Made by a program: the position numbers and the translations under genes. Positions 41,339-50,336 of a DNA stretch of 64,000 bases are shown one piece after another. The first letter of the stretch is position 1. Each line of letters starts with the position of its first letter. Below the pieces are notes generated by a model. The model was not told the DNA's origin and ran no database searches. It was given only the letters and a program-made list of their open reading frames with translations. The DNA is taken from NCBI RefSeq assembly GCF_033446685.1, contig NZ_JAWQLY010000004.1, positions 291,704 to 355,703 of the forward strand. Direction: 5' to 3'. This DNA is from Modicisalibacter sp033446685 (GTDB lineage: Bacteria; Pseudomonadota; Gammaproteobacteria; Pseudomonadales; Halomonadaceae).

Positions 41339-42619
41339 ATGCTCGATCCCAAACTGCTTCGCAGCGAGCTCGATTACGTTGCGCAACGCCTGGCCCTGCG
41401 CGGCTTCACCCTGGATACGGCCGCGTTCGAGGCGCTCGAAAGCCGGCGCCGCGACCTGCAGACCGAGACCGAACAACTGCAGAGCGAACGCAACAGCCGG
41501 TCCAAGGCGATCGGCCAGGCCAAGGCCGCCGGCGAGGACATCGAGCCGCTGCTCGCCGAGGTCAGCGATCTCGGCGATCGGCTCGATGCGGCCAAGGCGC
41601 AGTTGAACGAGGTCGCCGGTGAGCTCGAGGCACTGCTGGCCAGCCTGCCCAACCTGCCCCACGGAAGCGTGCCCGCGGGTGCCGACGAGGCCGACAATGT
41701 CGAACTGCACCGCTGGGGCAGCCCGCGGACGTTCGATTTCGCGGTGCGCGACCACGTCGATCTGGGCGCCAAGCTGGGGTATCTGGACTTCGAGCTGGCC
41801 GCCAAGCTGACCGGTTCGCGCTTCGCCGTGATGCGGGGGCCGATCGCCCGGCTGCATCGTGCGCTGGTGCAGTTCATGCTCGACCGCCAGACTCTCGAGC
41901 ACGATTACGAAGAGTGCTATGTGCCCTACATCGTCAACAGCGACTCACTGACCGGGACCGGCCAACTGCCCAAGTTCGGCGAGGACCTGTTTCGTCTCGA
42001 GGGCGACAGCGACTACTACCTGATTCCCACCGCCGAGGTGCCGCTGACCAACTTCGCCCGCGACACCATCGTCGAGGCTTCAACGTTGCCGATCCGCCTA
42101 ACCGCGCACACGCCGTGCTTTCGTAGCGAGGCCGGCGCCTACGGCAAGGATACTCGCGGGATGATTCGCCAGCATCAGTTCGACAAGGTCGAGATGGTGC
42201 AGATGGTCGAGCCCGAGACCAGCTACGCCGCGCTGGAAGAGATGCGCGGTCATGCCGAGTCGATCCTAAAGGCGCTCGAGCTGCCCTACCGGGTGGTCAC
42301 GCTGTGTGCCGGCGACATGGGCTTCGGTGCAGCCAAGACCTACGATATCGAGGTCTGGCTGCCCAGCCAGCAGACCTACCGCGAGATCTCGTCGGTTTCC
42401 AACTGCGAGGACTTCCAGGCGCGGCGCATGCAGGCGCGCTACCGCAGCCCGGCGATCAAGAAGCCGCAGCTGCTGCATACCCTCAATGGCTCGGGGCTGG
42501 CGGTGGGGCGTTGCCTGCTGGCGGTGCTCGAGAACTACCAGCAGGCCGACGGCTCGGTAAGGGTGCCCGAGGCCCTGCGCGGCTACCTGGGCGGGCTCGA
42601 GACACTCAACGTCGAGTAA
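41339..42619 (+). CDS. serS: Seryl-tRNA synthetase
   Basis: 426 residues from ATG 41339, preceded by AACGGAAAGGATCCC. The N-terminal tRNA-binding coiled coil (about residues 30-105) is followed by the class II core: TAEVPLTNF, motif 2 CFRSEAGAYGKDTRGMIRQHQF, and motif 3 NGSGLAVGRCLLAVLENYQ. It charges tRNA-Ser. It is divergent from the YdiJ-type gene and convergent with the SIMPL gene; a GC-rich hairpin without a U-run (42632-42662) lies between the stops. Confidence 0.97.
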   Translation: MLDPKLLRSELDYVAQRLALRGFTLDTAAFEALESRRRDLQTETEQLQSERNSRSKAIGQAKAAGEDIEPLLAEVSDLGDRLDAAKAQLNEVAGELEALLASLPNLPHGSVPAGADEADNVELHRWGSPRTFDFAVRDHVDLGAKLGYLDFELAAKLTGSRFAVMRGPIARLHRALVQFMLDRQTLEHDYEECYVPYIVNSDSLTGTGQLPKFGEDLFRLEGDSDYYLIPTAEVPLTNFARDTIVEASTLPIRLTAHTPCFRSEAGAYGKDTRGMIRQHQFDKVEMVQMVEPETSYAALEEMRGHAESILKALELPYRVVTLCAGDMGFGAAKTYDIEVWLPSQQTYREISSVSNCEDFQARRMQARYRSPAIKKPQLLHTLNGSGLAVGRCLLAVLENYQQADGSVRVPEALRGYLGGLETLNVE

Positions 42620-42631
42620 GCTTCGGCGGAC

Positions 42632-42662
42632 GCGGCGACGGCCATGTCGTGGTCGTCGCCGC
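42632..42662. terminator. GC-rich hairpin between serS and the SIMPL gene
   Basis: GCGGCGAC and GTCGCCGC pair around a 15-base loop between two convergent genes. No T-run follows on either strand, so a terminator role is only likely from position. Confidence 0.4.
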
Positions 42663-42681
42663 TTGCGCGCAGACCGGGATC

Positions 42682-43500
42682 TTAGCGGGCCGGCGTTTCG
42701 GCGATCGACCAGGCGACCCTGACGCTGGCGTCGAGGGTGATCTCGCCGGGACGGTATTCAGGGGCCGCCTTGCTCTCCATGGCATCGCTGCGCATCGACA
42801 TCATCTGCGGCGAATAGCTCGGCGCCCCGGTTTCCTCGACCTGAATGACCTGGCCGAGCTGGATATCCAGCGTCTTGGCCATCAACTGGGCCTTGTGTCG
42901 GGCCTTTTCCAGTGCCTGGCTCAATGCCTCGTCGGTGGCCGCGTCGCGGTCCTTGAGGTCGTAGGTGACACCGTCGAGGGCGTCGACGCCGGCCTGGGTC
43001 AGTGCATCGAGAATCGCCGGCAGCCGCGACAGGTCGTCGATACGCAGGCTGAGCGGGCGTTCGATTTGGGTGCGCACCAGGGTTTCGCCGGGGTTGCCGT
43101 TGTCTCCCGGCTGCTGAATGTAGTCCGGGCGCACGATTAACGAGCCGGCGCTGATCGCCGCGCTGTCGATGCCCTGGCCTTCAAGTCGACGAATCAGTTC
43201 GCCGGTTCGCGTTTCCAGCCTATCGCGCGCTTCGGCCAGGGCCTTGGGATCGGCCTGTTCGCTGCCGTCCTGGGCGACGCTCGGGGTACGCTCCCACAGT
43301 CGGGCATTGAGCGTCGCCATGTCCGGCGCCACGCTCAGTTCGGAGCGTGCCTGTACCTGCAGGCGGTGTTCGAGCGCTTCACCGGGTAGGCTCTGTGCCT
43401 GCGACGCGCCAGCGGCGCCGGCGAGTAGCCCCCCGAACAGCAGGGCGGCAAGCAGCGAGCGGGGCTGGAGTCGTGGAACGAGGGCATGACGTGACGGCAT
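42682..43500 (-). CDS. SIMPL-domain (DUF541) periplasmic protein
   Basis: 272 residues from ATG 43500 (AAGGAGGCTCT before it). A signal peptide ends near ASQA-QSL (residue 35). The rest is the SIMPL domain: VQARSELSVAPDMATLNARLWE at the start, LIRRLEGQGIDSAAISAGSLIVRPDY, the strand-rich RPLSLRIDDLSRLPAILDALTQAGVDAL, and KARHKAQLMAKTLDIQLGQVIQVEE near the end. Family members are periplasmic or secreted and have been linked to oxidative and membrane stress (E. coli YggE), but the mechanism is unclear. Confidence 0.85.
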   Translation of the reverse strand: MPSRHALVPRLQPRSLLAALLFGGLLAGAAGASQAQSLPGEALEHRLQVQARSELSVAPDMATLNARLWERTPSVAQDGSEQADPKALAEARDRLETRTGELIRRLEGQGIDSAAISAGSLIVRPDYIQQPGDNGNPGETLVRTQIERPLSLRIDDLSRLPAILDALTQAGVDALDGVTYDLKDRDAATDEALSQALEKARHKAQLMAKTLDIQLGQVIQVEETGAPSYSPQMMSMRSDAMESKAAPEYRPGEITLDASVRVAWSIAETPAR

Positions 43501-43663
43501 AGAGCCTCCTTGCAGTGATTCGAACATGGGTGAAAGCATGGATCGCCGGGAGCCGCGACGGTTCCCGCTGGGCATCAGTGTTGCACAGTTTTTCCCTGAT
43601 CCTGTTTCCCCGTTCACGGCTTTTTTGGCCAGCGAAACAGAGAGAACAATAGAGAGAACCCCG

Positions 43664-44554
43664 GTGGCTAAAAGCTTGATACGCGCAGTGGCAGGAGCGG
43701 CCGCGCTGACGCTCGGTCTCGGCCTGGCCGTCGAGGCGCCGGCGGCCGTCACGGTCATCGACGATAATGGCGACCAGGTGACCCTGGATGCGCCGGCAAG
43801 GCGTATCGTGGCGTTGGCGCCGCATGCGGTCGAGATGCTCTACGCGGTGGGCGCGGGGGATGCGCTGGTCGGGGCGATCGACGGCAGCGATTACCCGGCG
43901 GCGGCGCGGCTATTGCCGCGGGTGGGCAGTTACCGTGGCATTCTCCTCGAGGCGGTGCTGGCTCGCGGGCCCGATCTGGTGGTGACCTGGGCGAGCGGCA
44001 CGCCGCAAGCGCTGGTCGAGCGACTGCACGCGATAGGCATCCCGGTCTACGCCAGCGAGCCGCGCGCATTACCCGACATCGCCGAAAACCTGCGCGAACT
44101 GGGCCGGCTCGCCGGACACGGCGAACGCGGTGAGTATCAGTCGGCGGTCTATCTGGCGCGCCTGGCGGCTCTCGAACAGACATTCGACGAGCCGCCGCGG
44201 GTCTTCTATCAGTTGGGGGCCAGTCCGCTGACGACGCTGGCCGGTGGGCATATCGTCACTCAGGTGATTCGCGGGTGCGGCGGGGCGCCGCTATTCGCCG
44301 AGCAGCCGGTGCTGGTGCCGCAGGTCGGTCGCGAGGCGCTGATTAGCGCGCGGCCGACGGTCATCCTAAGTGCCGCGCACGACGACGCTTGGCAGGCGGC
44401 GTGGCAGCGCTGGCCACTGGTGCCGGCGGTGGCGAGCGGCCAGCTGTATACCCTCGAGCCTGACTGGATCAGCCGGCCGGGCCCGCGCCTGCTCGATGCC
44501 ATGGATCAGGTGTGTAGCGCGCTACGCCGGTCAGCGCGGCAGGGTCAGAAATGA
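43664..44554 (+). CDS. btuF: Vitamin B12 ABC transporter substrate-binding protein
   Basis: 296 residues from GTG 43664 (AGAGAGAACCCC before it); the frame is open further upstream without a signal-peptide-like start. The signal peptide ends near APAA-VTV. The two-lobed class III binding protein shows RIVALAPHAVEMLYAVGAGDALVGAIDGSDYP, the linker helix, and a second lobe with FYQLGASPLTTLAGGHIVTQVI. This is the BtuF/heme-type fold; the cobalamin call also rests on the adjacent adenosyltransferase gene. The permease and ATPase (btuC, btuD) are not in the window. Confidence 0.78.
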   Translation: MAKSLIRAVAGAAALTLGLGLAVEAPAAVTVIDDNGDQVTLDAPARRIVALAPHAVEMLYAVGAGDALVGAIDGSDYPAAARLLPRVGSYRGILLEAVLARGPDLVVTWASGTPQALVERLHAIGIPVYASEPRALPDIAENLRELGRLAGHGERGEYQSAVYLARLAALEQTFDEPPRVFYQLGASPLTTLAGGHIVTQVIRGCGGAPLFAEQPVLVPQVGREALISARPTVILSAAHDDAWQAAWQRWPLVPAVASGQLYTLEPDWISRPGPRLLDAMDQVCSALRRSARQGQK

Positions 44555-44564
44555 CGGACGCCGC

Positions 44565-45164
44565 TCAGTAGTCGATGCCACGGCGCGCCTGGATACCGCT
44601 GTTGAAGGCGTGGCGGATCTCCTGCATCTCGGTCACCGTGTCGGCCATGCTCAGCAGATCGCGATGGGCGTTGCGTCCGGTGACGATTACCGTCTGTTCG
44701 GCGGGGCGATTATCGAGCGCCTGCTTGAGCGTCGCGAAATCCAGATAGCCGAACTTGAGCATGTAGGTGATCTCGTCGAGCACCACCAGATAGACGGCAG
44801 GGTCGGCGAGCATGCGCTCGGCTTCGCGCCAGACACTGCGGCAGGCGGCGATGTCGCTGTCGCGATTCTGGGTTTCCCAGGTGAAGCCGGTGGCCATCAC
44901 CGCGACCTCGAGATTGGCGTCTCCGTCCAGACGTTCGCGCTCGCCGCATTCCCATAGTCCCTTGATGAACTGCACCACACCGACCCGGTAGCCGTAGCCC
45001 AGCGCACGGGTGACGGTGCCCCAGGCGGCGGTGGTCTTGCCCTTGCCGTTGCCGGTAAAGACCATGAGCAGGCCGCGTTGCTCGGTCGCTGCGGCGACGC
45101 GCTCATCGACATGGGCCTTGAGTTTTTGCATCGACTGGCGGTGGCGTGCGTCTCGATCTGACAT
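44565..45164 (-). CDS. cobO: Cob(I)yrinic acid a,c-diamide adenosyltransferase
   Basis: 199 residues, the length of E. coli BtuR/CobO. The unusual P-loop GNGKGKTTAAWG lies near residues 38-49, followed by GVVQFIKGLWECGER, VYLVVLDEITYMLKFGYLD and VTGRNAHRDLLSMADTVTEM. It attaches the adenosyl group to corrinoids using ATP. It is convergent with btuF, ten bases away. The two together form a small cobalamin uptake and activation pair, separate from the riboswitch-controlled btuB at 50-52 kb. Confidence 0.93.
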   Translation of the reverse strand: MSDRDARHRQSMQKLKAHVDERVAAATEQRGLLMVFTGNGKGKTTAAWGTVTRALGYGYRVGVVQFIKGLWECGERERLDGDANLEVAVMATGFTWETQNRDSDIAACRSVWREAERMLADPAVYLVVLDEITYMLKFGYLDFATLKQALDNRPAEQTVIVTGRNAHRDLLSMADTVTEMQEIRHAFNSGIQARRGIDY

Positions 45165-45557
45165 GCGATTTGCCTTGTGTGTTCTATGAGAGTTTTGATC
45201 GATAAATCGTTGTATGTAAAACGATTGTTTTAAAATACCAAGGGCTGAGAATTTTCACCTATATAACACGTGTTTTGGCTGTGTAATATAAATAACAATA
45301 ATGCCTTTTAGGTTCGTTAATTAGTTGCTTTTTAAGTTGACGCCTACAGCGTAAAAGGTAACTATTTCGGCGAGCGAATATAGAAAAATACCGACTCGTC
45401 ACGGATGGCGAGCGCTGACCGTACAGCCAGCATGAACTGAGCGCCACCAAAGTTGCACATCTTATCTGCCCTCCCGGATTGGCGGTAGCCGGCGGGGTTC
45501 GATGGGCTGGAGCGGGTTTGCGAAAGTCCATGTTGCTCTTGATAAAGGAGAATTCGC
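45165..45557. other. AT-rich intergenic region upstream of the HDOD-GGDEF gene
   Basis: 393 bases without a gene I can support. The left part is very AT-rich compared with the rest of the window. It contains an inverted repeat, AATCGTT (45205-45211) and AACGATT (45220-45226), that could be an operator for cobO. A weak promoter-like TTGACG (45337-45342) with a 17-base spacer to AACTAT would give the plus-strand gene a 5' leader of about 190 bases. No riboswitch class I know was recognised. Confidence 0.5.
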
Positions 45558-47111
45558 TTGATACCCGATGCACTTCGCGACTCGCTGGAACGCTGCAAGA
45601 CGCTGCCATCCCCCTCTTCGGTCGTGTTCAGGGTGATCGAACTGGCCCGCGATCCGGACGTCAGCCTGCAGAAAATCGTTGCTGTACTGCATAGCGACCC
45701 GGCGCTATCGGCAAGCCTGCTATCGTTGGCCAATAGCGTTTTTTACGCCAGTCACCGGCCCGTCGAGCATCTTCAAGAGGCGATCAATCGCATCGGCCTC
45801 GAGCGAACCCTCTCCATGGCGTTGAGCTGCAGCCTGGCCGCGGCGACGACAAGCGACGCCGACCCCAGCACGACATTCGACAACTACTGGCAACGTTCGC
45901 TAGTCAGTGCGCTTATCGCCCGGCAACTGGCGACCACGCTCGAGCAAGCCGTGGATAGCGGCGTGCTGTTCACCGCCGCGCTGCTACAGGATATCGGCAT
46001 GCTCGCGCTATATGCCAGCGACCGGGACAACTATCGCGCCCTCTGTACGCGAGCCGCCAACCATGCTCAGTTGGTCGAACTCGAGCGCGACCATTATGGG
46101 GTCGATCATGCGGCGGTGGGTGCCTGGCTGGCGCAACGCTGGCGGTTGTCCGAGCGCACGGTCAGCTGGATCGGAGCCAGCCATGAACACCTCCAGGGCA
46201 CGGCGGTGGACGAATGCCGTGCCGCCAGTTGCATCATCGCCTCGGGACGGCTCGCCGATGCCTGGTTGCAGGGTGAAACCGCGTTGAGCGCGGCACTGGG
46301 GGAGATCGAGGTGACCTTTGGCGTCGATACGCCGACCCTGGTCGAGGCGATGATGGCCCTGCAGGAAGACGTGCCGGCGATCGCTGCGGCGTATCGCATC
46401 GAGCCGCCCAAGCGTCTCGATGGCCAGCGTCTGCTATACGCCTCCAAGCAGCTGTTGGCGGAGCAGAATGCCCAATTGCAGCAGGATCTGATCCGTCAGC
46501 AACAGGAGATCGAGAGGCTCAAGGATCAGCAGCAATCGCTGAGCAAGCAGGTGCGTTGCGATCCGTTGACCCAGCTTGGCAACCGCCGTTACCTCGAGGA
46601 AACCCTGGAAAAGGCCTTTGTAGCTGCGTCCCAGGGGGTATCGGTGGTATTCATCGACCTCGATCGTTTCAAGATGCTCAATGACACCCATGGCCATGCC
46701 TTCGGCGACGCCATTCTGTGCAAGCTGGCCGCGCTTCTCGAGACGTCATGCACGCTTTCGAAGGCGCACGTGGGGCGTTATGGCGGTGAGGAGTTCGTCA
46801 TCGTGTTGAGCGATCACGACGGCGAGCAGGCGTGGCGCTGCGTCGAGGGCATTCGTCGGGAGCTGGCGAATGCGCCCTGGAACAGCGCCTCGGCAAGCGG
46901 GTTGCCGGTCACCGCATCGTATGGCATCGCCACGCATGGCTACGGTGAGTGCTTCGCCACGCCCCAGGCATTGCTCAGTGCCGCCGATGGATGCATGTAT
47001 AGCGCCAAGTATGCGGGGGGCGATCGGGTGAGCGTTCACCAGGGTGGACTCAGGGATAACCCAATAGCGTGCGGAGTCGCTGCTGGTGCTCGGCCACCCA
47101 GCGCTTGTTGA
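45558..47111 (+). CDS. HDOD-GGDEF protein (putative diguanylate cyclase)
   Basis: 517 residues from TTG 45558, chosen because AAAGGAG lies seven bases upstream. The N-terminal HDOD domain (about residues 10-210) has TLPSPSSVVFRVIELARDPD and LLQDIGMLALY. A coiled coil follows near residues 295-335 (QNAQLQQDLIRQQQEIERL), and a GGDEF domain (345-495) with the intact RYGGEEFVIVL signature. No RxxD I-site precedes the motif, so product inhibition is not expected. The HDOD domain probably takes in a regulatory signal. The C-terminal 21 codons overlap the minus-strand winged-helix gene. Confidence 0.9.
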   Translation: MIPDALRDSLERCKTLPSPSSVVFRVIELARDPDVSLQKIVAVLHSDPALSASLLSLANSVFYASHRPVEHLQEAINRIGLERTLSMALSCSLAAATTSDADPSTTFDNYWQRSLVSALIARQLATTLEQAVDSGVLFTAALLQDIGMLALYASDRDNYRALCTRAANHAQLVELERDHYGVDHAAVGAWLAQRWRLSERTVSWIGASHEHLQGTAVDECRAASCIIASGRLADAWLQGETALSAALGEIEVTFGVDTPTLVEAMMALQEDVPAIAAAYRIEPPKRLDGQRLLYASKQLLAEQNAQLQQDLIRQQQEIERLKDQQQSLSKQVRCDPLTQLGNRRYLEETLEKAFVAASQGVSVVFIDLDRFKMLNDTHGHAFGDAILCKLAALLETSCTLSKAHVGRYGGEEFVIVLSDHDGEQAWRCVEGIRRELANAPWNSASASGLPVTASYGIATHGYGECFATPQALLSAADGCMYSAKYAGGDRVSVHQGGLRDNPIACGVAAGARPPSAC

Positions 47112-47343
47112 TCGGCCCCCAGTCGCGAATCACGTAGCGGCCGATCCGGTGGCGTTCGCCGGGAGCCTGTTCGAAGACGCAATCTATATCCAGCTCGGCC
47201 AGGGCATTGAGCGTATCCTGGGCCGTGCGACGCGGCATCCCGGTCGCCTGGGTGATGGCGGGGATGCTGGCCGTGCCCTGATCGATCAGATAGGCGACAT
47301 AGAGGCGACGGTAGAAGCTGGTGCGGGTCTTGCTGACGGACAT
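47050..47343 (-). CDS. Small winged-helix DNA-binding protein (HTH_43-like)
   Basis: 97 residues. The sequence TSFYRRLYVAYLIDQGTASIPAITQATGMPRRTAQDTLNALAEL is a winged-helix with the recognition helix at MPRRTAQDTLN, followed by a wing (QAPGERHRIGRYVIRDWG) and a C-terminal helix. It resembles the HTH_43-type regulators found in many gammaproteobacteria, whose targets I do not know. It overlaps the 3' end of the HDOD-GGDEF gene on the opposite strand by 62 bases. Confidence 0.75.
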   Translation of the reverse strand: MSVSKTRTSFYRRLYVAYLIDQGTASIPAITQATGMPRRTAQDTLNALAELDIDCVFEQAPGERHRIGRYVIRDWGPINKRWVAEHQQRLRTLLGYP

Positions 47344-47376
47344 GGCTACCGCTCGGTTTGAAAGGGGCCGACCATG

Positions 47377-48450
47377 TTACCCGAACAAGTCGCCCTGTCG
47401 TCGAGGCGGGCGAAAGTTCTCGCAATCCAATGTGCCGTCGGTTCGTGCCGCGAATCCCAGCCGACGGCTGGCATGGCGGAAACGCTGAGCCAGCATCTCG
47501 GCAAACACGCCCTCGCCACGCATGCGCTGACCGAAGCGCGAATCGTAGTCGGCGCCGTTTCGCGATTGACGGATCAGGCTCATGACCTTGCCGGCCCGTT
47601 CCGGGTAGTGCTGCCCGAGCCAATCCTCGAACAGCGGGGCCACTTCGCGGGGCAATCTCAGCAGGGTCCAGCCGGCCGTGCTCGCCCCGGCTTCGTGTGC
47701 GGCTTCCAGCAGGCGCTCGAGTTCATGGTCGTTGAGTCCGGGGATCATCGGTGACAGCAAGGCGCCCACGGGAATCCCGGCGGCACTCAATTCGCGCATG
47801 ACCTTGAGCCTCGCTGCAGGTGAGGCGGTCCGCGGTTCCAGGCTGCGCTTGAGTTCGGCATCGAGGCTGGTGAGGCTGATGTAGACCCGTACCAGGCGCT
47901 TGGCGGCCATCTCGGCGAGCAGTTCGCGGTCGCGCAGGATCAGCGCACCCTTGGTGACCAGGATTACCGGATGGCGACACGCCAGCAGCAATTCGAGAAT
48001 CTCCCGGGTGGTGCCGCGTTCGGCTTCCAGCGGTTGGTAACAGTCGGTATTTCCGGACAGGTTGATCGGCCGACATGCATAGCCGGGTTTGCAGAGCTCT
48101 TCGCGCAGCCGGTCGACGAGGCCGGTGCGTGCGATCAGTCGCGTCTCGAAATCGATGCCCGGCGACAGGTCCCAATAGGCATGACTGGGCCTTGCATAGC
48201 AATAGATGCAGCCATGTTCGCAGCCCCGGTAGGGGTTCAGCGAGCGATCGAAGGGCAGGTCGGGGGAGCGATTCCACGACAGTGCGCTCTTGCTCGCTTC
48301 GTCGCTGACCAGGGTGGCGATGCGTTCTGGCACTGCTTCCTGCCACCAGCCGTCGTCGACGGCTTCGCTGGCGCTGGGAGCGAAGCGGTTGGGGGGATCA
48401 TACGTGGCGCCGCGCCCCTTGCGCAGGCGAGGCGGTTGCCGGATGGCCAT
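47377..48450 (-). CDS. PA0069-family radical SAM protein (SplB-like)
   Basis: 357 residues. Radical SAM cluster ligands CEHGCIYC lie near residue 75, after the family landmark SLNPYRGCEHG, with FETRLIARTGLVDRL and NLSGNTDCYQPLEAERGTTRE following. The Pseudomonas homologue PA0069 has been listed, as I recall, among LexA-controlled genes; here a near-perfect LexA box lies 17 bases before the ATG. The family is related to spore photoproduct lyase, hinting at DNA lesion repair, but no activity is established. Confidence 0.88.
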   Translation of the reverse strand: MAIRQPPRLRKGRGATYDPPNRFAPSASEAVDDGWWQEAVPERIATLVSDEASKSALSWNRSPDLPFDRSLNPYRGCEHGCIYCYARPSHAYWDLSPGIDFETRLIARTGLVDRLREELCKPGYACRPINLSGNTDCYQPLEAERGTTREILELLLACRHPVILVTKGALILRDRELLAEMAAKRLVRVYISLTSLDAELKRSLEPRTASPAARLKVMRELSAAGIPVGALLSPMIPGLNDHELERLLEAAHEAGASTAGWTLLRLPREVAPLFEDWLGQHYPERAGKVMSLIRQSRNGADYDSRFGQRMRGEGVFAEMLAQRFRHASRRLGFAARTDGTLDCENFRPPRRQGDLFG

Positions 48451-48459
48451 GCGAAAATC

Positions 48460-48489
48460 CTCTATACTGTATGCATATACAGTATAGAG
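48460..48489 (-). promoter_or_regulatory. LexA box upstream of the PA0069-like gene
   Basis: CTCTATACTGTAT and ATACAGTATAGAG form a 30-base palindrome, broken only at the centre, that contains CTGT-ATGCATAT-ACAG (48467-48482), an excellent match to the LexA consensus. It lies just before the ribosome-binding site (AGAGGAT), where bound LexA would block transcription. Confidence 0.88.
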
Positions 48490-48528
48490 GATGTTGTGAA
48501 AGCAACAAGCAAGAGCCGTGGCGACTGC

Positions 48529-50139
48529 TTACAGCAGATGGCCGGGATTGTGCAGCTCGCGATCATCGGCCGGCGGCGGGGTCCACTGGTAGATCCAGGT
48601 TTCGGTGAGTGGCTTGTCGCCGGCCTTGAGGTAGACGCGCAGGTTGATCGGTTCGGTGCCGTCGCCCGGGGGCACGACATCGAACATCGCCCGGTAGCCC
48701 TGGATTTCGTTCAACGGCCGTGCCGAGGTGATCTCGACGCGTCCGGCGGAATTCTCGATGACCGGCACGACTTCGACATCCTGATCGGCGTCGAAGGGGA
48801 ACGGACCGCCCTGGAAGTCGATCACGAAGCGCCAGCTGAAATACTCGCGGGCCTTGCCGACCTCACCGCCGATACCGGTACGGGTCGCCACGCAGCGGGC
48901 CAGTTCAGGCTGGGCGGGCGGCCGGTCGCACCAGTAGATACGGTAGCCGAACAGCATCTCGCTGCCGGGCTTGACCGGCTCGTCGGGATTCCAGAAGGCG
49001 ACGATATTGTCGAAGGTTTCATCGAGCGTGGGGATCTCGATCAGCTGGACCGAGCCCTTGCCCCAGTCGGACTTGGGTTCGATCCAGACCGAGGGCCGGC
49101 GATCGTAAAAGACCCCGTCGTCCTGATAATGATCGAAATTGCGGTCTCGCTGGAGCAGGCCGAAGCCACGCGGATTCTCGTCTGCATAGGCGTTGAAGCG
49201 TAACTGCGGCGGGTTGACCAAGGGTCGCCACAGCCACTCGCCGTTGCCGGTGTGCATCGATAGGCCATCCGCGTCATGGATCTCCGTGCGCCAGTCCCAG
49301 TTGGCCTGCTGGTCGTTCTCGCCGACCATGTACATGCTGGTCAGCGGGGCGACACCGAGGCGTTCGATCGGCTTGCGGGGATAGAGCGCCGAGTCGATAT
49401 CCATGACCACGCCCTCGTTGACGGTGATCGTGAAACGGTAGGCACCGGTGACGCTATCGGACTCAAGCAGCGCATAGACGTGGACGACATCGCTCTGGTC
49501 GGCGGGCTGCTCGAGCCAGAAACGCGTGAAATCGGGGAACTCCTCGGGCCTGCCGAGCCCGGTATCGATCGCCAGGCCGCGGGCCGACATGCCGTACTGC
49601 ATGGAGTTGCTGACGGCGCGAAAATAACTGGCGCCGAGGAAGGCCATCATGTCGCGTTGCCAGTCGCTCTTGTGGAACAACCGGAAGCCGGCGAAGCCCA
49701 GATCCTCGGGCAGTTTCTCGCCATCGATACCCGACTTGCCGTAGTTGAACAACGATGGATCGTAGGCGATTTCCCGGGCTTGGCCATTGACGATCTCGTA
49801 GATCTTGACCGGCTTCTTGAAGTAAAGCCCCAGATGAAAGAGCTCCGCACGGTAGTGAGACTGCCCGTTATCGCCCCAGATATCGTGATCTTTGCTGAAA
49901 TTGATCGCCTGATATTCGTCCCAGCTCATGTTCTGAAGCTCGGGCGGCAGGTTGGGCTTGGCGCCTTCGCTGGCCTGGTTCGAGATGTGCCGGGCCAGGC
50001 CCTTGAGCCAGGCAAAGCTGAACGATTCGCTGGGGCCGATGGTCTTGGCGGAGCCGTCGACGGCGGCGAGGACCGTGGAGATAGGCAGGAAGGCGCTGCC
50101 CAGGACGCTGGTGGCCTTCAAGAAATCACGTCGGTTCAT
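48529..50139 (-). CDS. opgD: Glucan biosynthesis protein D, Tat-exported
   Basis: 536 residues from ATG 50139 (MNRRDFLKATSVLG), a twin-arginine signal with the RRDFLK motif. The MdoG/OpgG-OpgD family body shows WDEYQAINFSKDHDIW, AELFHLGLYFKKPVKIYEI, GFAGFRLFHKSDW and FLGASYFRAVSNSMQYGMSARGLAID. It acts in the periplasm in building osmoregulated periplasmic glucans. The Tat signal favours OpgD over OpgG. No glucosyltransferase gene (opgH) is nearby, so the protein acts from a separate locus. Confidence 0.92.
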   Translation of the reverse strand: MNRRDFLKATSVLGSAFLPISTVLAAVDGSAKTIGPSESFSFAWLKGLARHISNQASEGAKPNLPPELQNMSWDEYQAINFSKDHDIWGDNGQSHYRAELFHLGLYFKKPVKIYEIVNGQAREIAYDPSLFNYGKSGIDGEKLPEDLGFAGFRLFHKSDWQRDMMAFLGASYFRAVSNSMQYGMSARGLAIDTGLGRPEEFPDFTRFWLEQPADQSDVVHVYALLESDSVTGAYRFTITVNEGVVMDIDSALYPRKPIERLGVAPLTSMYMVGENDQQANWDWRTEIHDADGLSMHTGNGEWLWRPLVNPPQLRFNAYADENPRGFGLLQRDRNFDHYQDDGVFYDRRPSVWIEPKSDWGKGSVQLIEIPTLDETFDNIVAFWNPDEPVKPGSEMLFGYRIYWCDRPPAQPELARCVATRTGIGGEVGKAREYFSWRFVIDFQGGPFPFDADQDVEVVPVIENSAGRVEITSARPLNEIQGYRAMFDVVPPGDGTEPINLRVYLKAGDKPLTETWIYQWTPPPADDRELHNPGHLL

Positions 50140-50283
50140 CGTGCTCTTCCCTGGAACGAGTTGGGTCATGCACCGCATCTACGGTGCGCATATAACGGTC
50201 CGGAGCTAGGACCTTGAAATCGGACGATAGTGCCCAGAAGCGCCCTGCTAACGAACCCCTATTAACGACCAACGTATAATGCC

Positions 50284-50321
50284 GGTAATGCATGGCGCGG
50301 GCTACCCATGCCATGCATACC
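50284..50321 (-). terminator. Hairpin after btuB
   Basis: GGTAATGCATGGC (50284-50296) pairs with GCCATGCATACC (50310-50321), with one bulge. It lies 16 bases past the btuB stop on the minus strand. It lacks a good U-run, so the terminator role is inferred from position. Confidence 0.5.
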
Positions 50322-50336
50322 GACACCGCCGTGGCT

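Noticed and set aside
45165..45557. Cyclic di-GMP or cobalamin riboswitch in the leader of the HDOD-GGDEF gene
   Set aside because: I looked for the conserved core segments of both classes and did not find them.
45259..45733. Minus-strand frames in the AT-rich region before the HDOD-GGDEF gene
   Set aside because: They overlap the start of the certain plus-strand gene, have no ribosome-binding site, and resemble no family that I know.
47971..49203. 410-codon plus-strand frame spanning the PA0069-like and opgD genes
   Set aside because: It runs antisense through two well-supported genes and across their intergenic LexA box; no motif found.
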